The translations under genes and the position numbers were made by a program. The notes under the pieces were generated by a model that ran no database searches, was not told where the DNA came from, and saw nothing but the letters and a program-made list of their open reading frames with translations. From Novosphingobium capsulatum NBRC 12533 (GTDB taxonomy: Bacteria; Pseudomonadota; Alphaproteobacteria; Sphingomonadales; Sphingomonadaceae): DNA of 64,000 bases. The stretch is taken from positions 124,001-188,000 of the forward strand of contig NZ_BCYV01000012.1 in the NCBI RefSeq assembly GCF_001598375.1, given 5' to 3'. Below are positions 24,665 to 31,363 of this stretch, one piece after another; the first letter of the stretch is position 1; each line of letters opens with the position of its first letter.

Positions 24665-25303
24665 ATGCAGTTCGATTTCACCAATCTCGACGCGCCCTCC
24701 CGCTACAAGCTGATGGCCGCCACGATCACCCCGCGCCCGATCGCCTGGCTCACCACGCAATCTCCGCAAGGCGTGCGCAACGCCGCCCCCTACAGTTTCT
24801 TCAACATGATGGGTGCGGCACCGCCTCTGGTCGCGATCGGCCTGATGCGCCGCCCCGATGGCACGCACAAGGACAGCGCACACAACATCCTCACCACGCG
24901 CGAATTCGTGGTCAATCTGGTGGCCGAACACGATGCCGCAGCAATGAACTTCACCTGCATCGACGCCCCGCCCGACTGTGACGAGTTGGCCGCGGCAGGC
25001 GTTGCCGTCGCCGCCAGCACCGCGATTGCCCCACCGCGGATCGCCAGCGCACCGGTGTCGATGGAATGCCGGCTGTTCCAGGCGATCGAGGCGGGTACAT
25101 CGACAATCGTGCTGGGCGAAGTGGTGCGCTTTCACGTCCGCGACGACCTCGTCGATCCCGCGCGGCTCCATGTAAATACACTGGCGATGAACCTTATCGC
25201 GCGCATGCATGGCGGCGGCTGGTATGCCCGATCGACCGACCTGCTGCAGCTCGAACGCCCGATCTGGGCGGAATGGCAGGGCATGCTGCACGCGGGTGGC
25301 TAG
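24665..25303 (+). CDS. Flavin reductase-domain (DIM6/NTAB) protein
   Basis: The 212-residue protein belongs to the FMN-binding split-barrel flavin reductase family: YKLMAATITPRPIAWLTTQS, AAPYSFFNMMGAAPPLVAIG and EFVVNLVAEHDA are its typical blocks. Members either reduce flavin for a partner oxygenase or bind FMN in other redox roles. The ATG at 24665 is favoured over an upstream TTG at 24656. It lies just after the nitrilase. It could supply reduced flavin to the group D monooxygenase at 13141, which has no adjacent reductase. Confidence 0.85.
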   Translation: MQFDFTNLDAPSRYKLMAATITPRPIAWLTTQSPQGVRNAAPYSFFNMMGAAPPLVAIGLMRRPDGTHKDSAHNILTTREFVVNLVAEHDAAAMNFTCIDAPPDCDELAAAGVAVAASTAIAPPRIASAPVSMECRLFQAIEAGTSTIVLGEVVRFHVRDDLVDPARLHVNTLAMNLIARMHGGGWYARSTDLLQLERPIWAEWQGMLHAGG

Positions 25304-25314
25304 GCCCGGATCTG

Positions 25315-26802
25315 TCAGAGCGGCGCGTCCCACGCCGCGACGGGCGTGATCGCCAGGTCCGTGATGCGATCGTCCGCCGTTGTCGCCAGCGTCACATCGA
25401 CAATTCCGCCGGCATAGCGCGCGCGATAGCGCCAGGCCGGACCGCCGCAGGCACTGGTGTGCGCGAAGGGCGCGAGCGCCTCCAGCCGGCCAAGCGGCGC
25501 TACCACCCCGGCATATTGCCCCACCATCTCCTTGAGATCGAGCGCGGCATAGTGGGCGAAGGCAGCGGGCTCCACGCGGTTTTCCGCAATGGCGCCCAGC
25601 ACTTTGCGCACCCGCGCGTTCATCGCCGCCACCGGCGCGGTCGCCCGGTCGGGCAGCGGCTCTGCCTTTGGCCGGGCCAGCGCCGGCACGGTAAGCGCGG
25701 CGATCAGGCGTGCCAGCGTCTCGGCGTCGGCGCCCTCGCCGTTGGCGAGTACCGCCACGGTCAGACCTTGCGCACCATAGCGGATGGCAAATGTCTGGAA
25801 ACCCTGCCAGCTGCCGCCATGCCACCAGGTGCGCCCATCGACATACCAGCCCAGGCCATAGCCACAGGTTGCGCCACCGGGCAGGCGTGCGGCCTCGCCC
25901 ATTTGCGCCCACGACCGCGGCGACAGCACGGCGCCCCGACTCATCGCCGCAGCCCAGGCGGCATAGTCCAACGCCGACAGGTAAAGCGAGCCATCGGCGG
26001 TGGAATTGGCTGCGGCAGAGATCCATTCGGCGTTGCGCAACTGTCCGTCGCGGCGCTCGTAGCCGGCGGCGCGGCCAGGGATGATCGCCAGTTCGTCGAT
26101 CCCACGCGCACGCGTCATGCCCGCAGGGGCAAAGACTTCTTGGGCAAGGTAGGCGGCATAGGGCCGCCCGGTGATCCGCCGGATCGCCTGACCCAGCACC
26201 ACGTAATCGACATAGCCAAACCGCCAGCGCGTGCCGGCGGCGAAGTTGAGATCTTCGTGCGCGATGATGTCGAGCATCTGCGCATCGGTATATTCTACGC
26301 GGAAATCACCGTTGGGCGTCGCCGGCAACCCGGAGGTGTGGGACAGCATCTGCCGCACTGTGACAGGCTGCCAGCGCGCGGGCAGTTCGGGCAGGATTGC
26401 CCGGATCGATCGGTCAAGATCGAGGCGGCCCTGTTCGGCCAGCCGCAGCACGCCGGCCGCGGTGAACTGCATGCCCAGCGCCCCGGTCTTGAACAGCGTA
26501 TCGGCATGCACTGGCACGCCATGTTCAAGGTTGGCGATACCGAAGCCCTCGACTCGCAGCGGCACTCCGTCCTTGACGATGGCGATGGCGATGCCGGGCA
26601 CGTCGCCACGCGCGCGTTCGGCCTCCACCGCGCGCGCCACCGGGTCGTCGGCGGCCGGAGGGGTGGCGAACGTCTCGGCACGGCTTGGCCGGACGATCGC
26701 CAACGCCGCAACCGCCGCGACCAGCACCAGCAGCGCCGGGATGGTGGAAGAGTGCGTCTTGAAACGAACGGGCCTTTGCCCGCGAAACAGGGTCTGGTTC
26801 AT
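25315..26802 (-). CDS. Beta-lactamase/serine hydrolase-fold protein lacking the SxxK active site
   Basis: This 495-residue exported protein has a membrane or signal segment at about 22-43 and then a class C beta-lactamase-like domain (DVPGIAIAIVKDGVPLRVEG, VRQMLSHTSGLP, EVFAPAGMTRARG, WWHGGSWQGF). In active members the segment after TLF..G reads SxxK. Here it is TLFKTGALGMQFTAA, with Ala108 and Met111 in place of the catalytic serine and lysine, and the YxN motif is reduced to FGYVDY. It is therefore probably a non-catalytic binding or sensing protein. It lies 102 bp downstream of membrane regulator 2 on the same strand and may belong to its signalling unit. A longer start at 26838 is possible. 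Confidence 0.82.
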   Translation of the reverse strand: MNQTLFRGQRPVRFKTHSSTIPALLVLVAAVAALAIVRPSRAETFATPPAADDPVARAVEAERARGDVPGIAIAIVKDGVPLRVEGFGIANLEHGVPVHADTLFKTGALGMQFTAAGVLRLAEQGRLDLDRSIRAILPELPARWQPVTVRQMLSHTSGLPATPNGDFRVEYTDAQMLDIIAHEDLNFAAGTRWRFGYVDYVVLGQAIRRITGRPYAAYLAQEVFAPAGMTRARGIDELAIIPGRAAGYERRDGQLRNAEWISAAANSTADGSLYLSALDYAAWAAAMSRGAVLSPRSWAQMGEAARLPGGATCGYGLGWYVDGRTWWHGGSWQGFQTFAIRYGAQGLTVAVLANGEGADAETLARLIAALTVPALARPKAEPLPDRATAPVAAMNARVRKVLGAIAENRVEPAAFAHYAALDLKEMVGQYAGVVAPLGRLEALAPFAHTSACGGPAWRYRARYAGGIVDVTLATTADDRITDLAITPVAAWDAPL

Positions 26803-26904
26803 GCTGCCCACGATGCCCGCGGGCCACGGCGGGCCCAATGGCGCAATCGGCCTCGAACGCGGCGAATGCGGCCGCGCCCGATCTGGTGGCCATGCCGTGT
26901 CGTT

Positions 26905-28278
26905 TCAGTGTACCTGGGCCGCAGTGGCCGCGATCGGGTGATACTCGGGCGCAGGGGCGGCGTTGTCCCAGATGCCCTGCGATCGGGTGGGGCGATCGAC
27001 CACCAGACTCGCGCCCAGGTTGGCATTGCCCAGCGTGCGCACCTGGAACAGCGCCTCGAACCCGCCGCCACACCCGATCCGTCCCCGCCGCAGGCCGCGT
27101 AGCCGCCCTGTATCGGTGGCAAGATCCGCCATCTCGCGCAGGCCTGGATCGCGCAGCGCGGCGATCACCAGCACGGTATTACCCGCCGGGCCGGGCAGGC
27201 AGGCAAGGTAGCCATAATCGCGCCGCGCGATGCGTTGGTCGCGCAGTTCCAATCCGTCGCTGTGATAGGGCTTGCCGCCCTGCGCATCGACCAAGCTGTC
27301 GAGCCCGGCATCAAGGCGAAAGCCCGAGGCCTGCGCCAGCGGATCGCGCAGCAGCGCGCCAATGCCGCTCAACTGCCCGACATAGACCACGTCGGAAACC
27401 TTGAGCACGTCGGGCGTCAGCTGCGAGGCAGCGATCAGGCGGATCGGGCGCTGGGCGAAGGCCGGGTCGCGCAGCAACGCCGCACGGATCGTGGCCGCTG
27501 CCGTCATCGTAGCGCTGGTAACATAGTGCTGATCGCGGTCTGTCACGGCGCTGGCAGTCTGGGGGTTGAGCATCTGGAAAATGATCAGATCCTCGCGCGT
27601 GGGGACGGCGCGATCCCAAACCAAGCGCGCCGGCATGCCCGAAGCGGGGGTTTCGGCGAAGAAGTAATAGTCTCCCATCACCACGGTGATCGGTCGCGAT
27701 GCCCCGGCCAACGCCGACCATGGCGCGGTGCCGTCGAGCCTGTCACCCGCCCCGCGCTGCCAGCGCACCACCAGCGCGCTGCCCAGCACGAGAGCGACCA
27801 CGGCCAGGACGGCGACGAGGGCTATCACCCAGGGTCGCGTCGGGCCGGTGCCGGGCGGTACAACCGGCGGCTGTGCGGTGATCGCGCCTTGATGCTGTGC
27901 AGGCGTTGCGGCATCGACCAACATCAGGCGATAGGTGCCTACCGGCAAGTGCAGCCTAGGGCCCGGCTCGTGGGCAAACTCGGCCTCGATCAGGCGACGC
28001 AGACGGTGGACATAGACCCGCACGTTGGCGTCGGGGCGATGCGCTGCACTGCGTCCATCGGCAAAGACCTCCGCAGCGATCTGCGCCTCGGACGGGGCGG
28101 CGGCATCGCGTGCCCGCGCCGCCAGATGGTCGAACAGCGCAAGCAGCTTGTCCGATCGGCTGCGTTCGAGTGCATCGCGCATCCGTGCCACTGCCACGCC
28201 GAAGCCGGTATCGCTGCCGTCACCGACGGCATCTTCGCACCCGCCGTTGGGCGGCGCTGCGGGCGAATCGGGTGGCAT
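26905..28278 (-). CDS. Membrane-anchored winged-helix regulator 2 with periplasmic domain
   Basis: This 457-residue paralog of the protein at 19035 has a cytoplasmic winged-helix domain (LLALFDHLAARARDAAAPSE, VRVYVHRLRRLIEAEFAH, wing LPVGTYRLML), one membrane helix near 150-171 and a periplasmic domain. Conserved periplasmic blocks are VVMGDYYFFAET, DVVYVGQLSGIGALLRDPLA and RDYGYLACLPGPAGNTVLVI. The start is uncertain: ATG 28278 matches the paralog's N-terminal length and leaves the CAACAA repeats upstream, but has no ribosome site; GTG 28302 and ATG 28338 are alternatives. It is divergent from the DUF6152 unit at 28611, the likely target. Sensing of an exported or incoming compound is inferred from topology. 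Confidence 0.72.
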   Translation of the reverse strand: MPPDSPAAPPNGGCEDAVGDGSDTGFGVAVARMRDALERSRSDKLLALFDHLAARARDAAAPSEAQIAAEVFADGRSAAHRPDANVRVYVHRLRRLIEAEFAHEPGPRLHLPVGTYRLMLVDAATPAQHQGAITAQPPVVPPGTGPTRPWVIALVAVLAVVALVLGSALVVRWQRGAGDRLDGTAPWSALAGASRPITVVMGDYYFFAETPASGMPARLVWDRAVPTREDLIIFQMLNPQTASAVTDRDQHYVTSATMTAAATIRAALLRDPAFAQRPIRLIAASQLTPDVLKVSDVVYVGQLSGIGALLRDPLAQASGFRLDAGLDSLVDAQGGKPYHSDGLELRDQRIARRDYGYLACLPGPAGNTVLVIAALRDPGLREMADLATDTGRLRGLRRGRIGCGGGFEALFQVRTLGNANLGASLVVDRPTRSQGIWDNAAPAPEYHPIAATAAQVH

Positions 28279-28310
28279 ATCTGGGGGCGGAATCGCTGGC
28301 ACAGGCCTCT

Positions 28311-28352
28311 CAACAAAAATGCAACAATGCATGCTCAATTACGCGTGTTGTT
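28311..28352. promoter_or_regulatory. CAACAA repeats in the regulator 2 / DUF6152 divergent region
   Basis: CAACAA (28311-28316) and TGCAACAA (28320-28327) are direct repeats 10 bp apart, and TTGTT lies nearby in inverted sense at 28348-28352. The same hexamer overlaps the -35 of TonB receptors 2 and 3. The remaining gap to 28611 holds a TAACGGTTTCAC stretch near 28437 and no gene. Confidence 0.4.
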
Positions 28353-28610
28353 TCGATTTGGAAATGACTTCGCGCGAATTCTGGAGTCCATTGCGCGCCG
28401 GTCATACCGATCCGCCAGCCCCAGAATGCAGTGCTTGTAACGGTTTCACAACAGTAATCCCGTCGCGCGAGCCGTCACTGTCCGCCAGCGTTGCATTACC
28501 GGTTGCACGGTTGCCGAAACGCGGGCGGACAAGGGCTGAACCAGCCGAATGCACACCGCCGCCCGGCAGCCCCGCCCAGCGCCCAGACGCCACACAAGAG
28601 GAGCTTACCC

Positions 28611-28991
28611 ATGATCCGGATCAGCAAGACGGCCGCCGCTCTCGTCGGCATCGTCACCCTGGCCCTCGCCACCCCGGCTGTTGCCCACCATTCCTTCGCG
28701 ATGTTCGACCAGACCCGGATCGATACCAAGCGCGGCGCCACCGTTGCCGAGTTTCGCTTTACCAACCCGCATTCCTTCGTGGTGGTCAATGTCAACGAGG
28801 GCGGCGCCGTCACGCGCTATGCGCTCGAATGCAGCAGCGTGAACATGATGAGCAAGGTCGGCTGGAAGTTCAACACGCTCAAGACTGGCGACAAGGTGGA
28901 CATCGCCTTCTACCCGCTTCGCAATGGCAAGCCCGGCGGTATGCTCAAGACCATCAAGGTCGCCGACGGGCGCACGCTGAGCGGCTGGTAA
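28611..28991 (+). CDS. DUF6152 family exported protein (paralog 1)
   Basis: The 126-residue protein has a signal peptide that should be cut after AVA, leaving a mature N-terminus HHSFAMFDQTRI. Conserved family features follow: FTNPHSFVVVNV, ALECSSVNMM, FNTLKTGDKV and PLRNGKPGGMLKTIKV, ending LSGW. Function is undescribed. Two histidines at the very N-terminus could bind a metal, as in other periplasmic copper proteins; this is inference. GAGGAG precedes the ATG. It heads a plus-strand run with the PDISGVW protein and a Tat-exported protein. A second copy lies at 48665. Confidence 0.85.
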   Translation: MIRISKTAAALVGIVTLALATPAVAHHSFAMFDQTRIDTKRGATVAEFRFTNPHSFVVVNVNEGGAVTRYALECSSVNMMSKVGWKFNTLKTGDKVDIAFYPLRNGKPGGMLKTIKVADGRTLSGW

Positions 28992-29080
28992 GGCCGGCAC
29001 GGCTGTCGAGACGACCACAGCGCCCACACCAAAAATGCCAACGACGCGGCGCATGTGATGCGCCGCGCAGGGAGATCACT

Positions 29081-29887
29081 ATGCACCTGCGCCCCTCCAT
29101 CCTATTGGCCGCCTGCGCCGCCGCGCTGATCGCCGGCAGTGCCACTGCGGCACCGGCCCATGCAAGCCGCCCTGCTCCGGCAAAACCTGCCGCCGCCAAC
29201 GCGCAGCCCGACATCAGCGGCGTGTGGGAGCTCTATCCCGATCCCTTCGCCGGCGACGAGAACACGTTCCGTGAATTGCCGGTGCCCGGCGACGGGCCGA
29301 AACTGCGCGAACCCTATGCCAGCCAATGGAAGGCCCAGCGCGCCAAGCGCGATGCCGCGCTCAAGGCGGGCAAGCCGCTGGTCGATCCCAGCACGCAGTG
29401 CCTGCCCGAAGGCATGCCGGCGATCATGGGCGCGATCTTTCCGCTCGAAATTCTCCAGACGCCGGGCCGGGTCACAGTGCTCGCCGAATTTCTCACCCAG
29501 ACCCGACGCATCTACCTTGGCCGCCAGCAGCCCGCGCTCGATGACATCAATCCCTCGTTCTATGGTCTTGCCACCGGCCGCTGGGAGGGTGACACACTTG
29601 TCGTGACCACGCGTGGGGTGAAGGAGGACGTGCGGTTCTTCGAGATACCGCACAGTGCCGAGATGACGATCACCGAGCGCATCCGTCGCACTGGTCCCAA
29701 CCTCATGGAAGACCAGATCACCATCGATGATCCCAAGATGCTGATCGAGCCCTATCGCTTCACCTATGGCTACAGGCGCAACCCCACCTACGAGATGCAG
29801 GAATACTTCTGCGACCGCGAGGACCCGCTGTTCAAGGTGACCAGCGACGGCACGGTCGAGATGAAGGACACCGACGAGATCAAGTAG
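29081..29887 (+). CDS. Secreted PDISGVW-family protein (paralog 2)
   Basis: This 268-residue exported protein has a signal peptide (MHLRPSILLAACAAALIAGS), a short Pro/Ala linker and then QPDISGVWELYPDPF. It shares long blocks with the protein at 15307: TQCLPEGMPAIMGA, VTVLAEFLTQTRRIYLG, INPSFYGLATGRWEGDTLVV, GVKEDVRFFEIPHS and PYRFTYGYRRNP with a final EYFCDRED. The two conserved cysteines (in QCLPEG and YFCD) could form a disulfide in the periplasm. AGGGAGA precedes the ATG. It follows DUF6152 by 89 bp. No catalytic motif is recognised. Confidence 0.8.
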   Translation: MHLRPSILLAACAAALIAGSATAAPAHASRPAPAKPAAANAQPDISGVWELYPDPFAGDENTFRELPVPGDGPKLREPYASQWKAQRAKRDAALKAGKPLVDPSTQCLPEGMPAIMGAIFPLEILQTPGRVTVLAEFLTQTRRIYLGRQQPALDDINPSFYGLATGRWEGDTLVVTTRGVKEDVRFFEIPHSAEMTITERIRRTGPNLMEDQITIDDPKMLIEPYRFTYGYRRNPTYEMQEYFCDREDPLFKVTSDGTVEMKDTDEIK

Positions 29888-29962
29888 GCCGTCGCGGGTC
29901 TGCACCGCCGGGCCGGTCGCGCGCGGCTGGCCCGGATTTCCATGGCGGAGGAGCCCGAGACG

Positions 29963-31282
29963 ATGAGCGACCGGCGCACGTTCCTGCAAGGATCGCTGGC
30001 GAGCCTGGCCACCGGCATGGCCGGCATGCCCACGCCGGCCAGTGCGAACCCGGCGCACCGCCAGGTCATCGGCGCGGTACGGCGCGAGGACACGATCGTG
30101 CGCCTCGGTGGCCTGGGCGACGGCTACAAGATGACGCTGCGCCCTGACGGCACGCAGCTCGTCGTCGTCAATGATGGGCCGGGCTGGAATGATCCGCCCA
30201 CCACCTTCTACAACACCCGGCTGTGGACCGTTTCGGGCAACCCGCCCGCGCCGCGCTTCGCCATGCTGCCGGGCTATCCCGATCTCGATCGCGACGCCCG
30301 GCCCGACGCGCCACGCTATTATGGCCACGGCGTGATCCAGGTCGGGCCGCGAATCTATCAGTTCGTCGCCACGCACGATGCCGCCCAGGATCGCCCGCAG
30401 CGCTGGCGCGGGGCCAAGCTAATCCTGTCGGACGACGGCGGCACAACCTGGCGGAACCGCGACGGCACTACCCCCGTGGTGTGGGAGGACTGGGCCGAGC
30501 AGCGACGCGGGCGCTTCACTTTTTTCGACGAGCCCGACGGTGCGCTTTCGCTGCTGACCTTCCTCCAGCAGATGCGCGGGCAGCCCGCCGCTCCCGGTGG
30601 TTGGCTCACGCTCTATGGGCTCGATGGCAACACCGATGGGTGGATGAACCATCTGCTATTGCTGCGCGTGCCGGTCGATGCCGTGACCGATCGCGCCGCC
30701 TACCGCTTCTTTGCGGGTCGGGACGCCATGGGCCAGCCAATCTGGTCGGCCGACATTGCCGCCCGCCGCCCGGTGCACCGCTTTCCGCGCGGCTGGGTCA
30801 ACCATGCCAACCTCTTCCCCGGCGACCTCGTGGTCGAAAGCTGGCTGCCCAGCGTAGTCTACAACGCCCCACTCGGGTTCTACATGATGGCGAGCGCGGG
30901 CATTGGCGTGGGGGCCGACGGAACAGAGTTTGGCAAGCCCAGCTATTTCGGGCTGTGGGTATCCCCCTCACCCTGGGGACCATGGCGCCAGATCCACGAG
31001 GAGGCAGCCTGGTCCCCACGCGGAGACCAGCACGCGCGCGCCTATGCCCCGCAGATCGCGCCGGGCTGGATCGCAGCCGATGGGCGCTCTTTCTGGCTGG
31101 TTTGGTCAGACCTTCGCGGCATCCGCGCCTTTGGGCATGACGAGGCGCTGCTCGATGCCGCCCTTGCCAAGGCCAGTACACCTGCCGAGCGCGCGACGAT
31201 CGAGACCCGCTTCCTGCAACAGTACATGCCAGGCTTCTCGTTCAACGCCCAACGCGTCGATCTGCGCCTCGCCCCAGCCTGA
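29963..31282 (+). CDS. Tat-exported protein of unknown function, propeller-like
   Basis: The 439-residue protein has a twin-arginine signal (DRRTFLQGSLASLATG, residues 3-18), so it is exported folded, often with a cofactor or tightly bound metal. The mature part has at least one Asp-box-like ILSDDGGTTWRN and aromatic-rich repeats (LTLYGLDGNTDGWMNHLLLL, YFGLWVSPSPWGPWRQI), suggesting a beta-propeller such as sialidase- or glycosidase-like proteins. I cannot assign an activity. GGAGGAG lies 9 bases before the ATG. It follows the PDISGVW gene by 75 bp and ends just before the large palindrome in front of the oxidoreductase genes. Confidence 0.75.
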   Translation: MSDRRTFLQGSLASLATGMAGMPTPASANPAHRQVIGAVRREDTIVRLGGLGDGYKMTLRPDGTQLVVVNDGPGWNDPPTTFYNTRLWTVSGNPPAPRFAMLPGYPDLDRDARPDAPRYYGHGVIQVGPRIYQFVATHDAAQDRPQRWRGAKLILSDDGGTTWRNRDGTTPVVWEDWAEQRRGRFTFFDEPDGALSLLTFLQQMRGQPAAPGGWLTLYGLDGNTDGWMNHLLLLRVPVDAVTDRAAYRFFAGRDAMGQPIWSADIAARRPVHRFPRGWVNHANLFPGDLVVESWLPSVVYNAPLGFYMMASAGIGVGADGTEFGKPSYFGLWVSPSPWGPWRQIHEEAAWSPRGDQHARAYAPQIAPGWIAADGRSFWLVWSDLRGIRAFGHDEALLDAALAKASTPAERATIETRFLQQYMPGFSFNAQRVDLRLAPA

Positions 31283-31314
31283 CGGGCGGCGGTCGTGCAC
31301 ATCACACCGATTGA

Positions 31315-31362
31315 CCTGCTCTCCATATAAATGTATGCGCATGCATATATATGGAGAGCAGG
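31315..31362 (+). promoter_or_regulatory. 48-bp near-perfect palindrome overlapping promoter and ribosome site
   Basis: Half-sites of 24 bp (31315-31338 and 31339-31362) pair at 22 of 24 positions; only 31330/31347 and 31334/31343 fail. The outer 15 bases on each side (CCTGCTCTCCATATA and its complement) are perfect. The right arm contains the ribosome site GGAGAGCAGG and ends one base before the ATG at 31364. TTGACC (31311-31316) is a good -35 at the left edge, placing a weak -10 in the centre. It fits an operator for a dimeric regulator covering the promoter. If transcripts start further upstream, the RNA hairpin would hide the ribosome site. Confidence 0.75.
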
Positions 31363-31363
31363 A

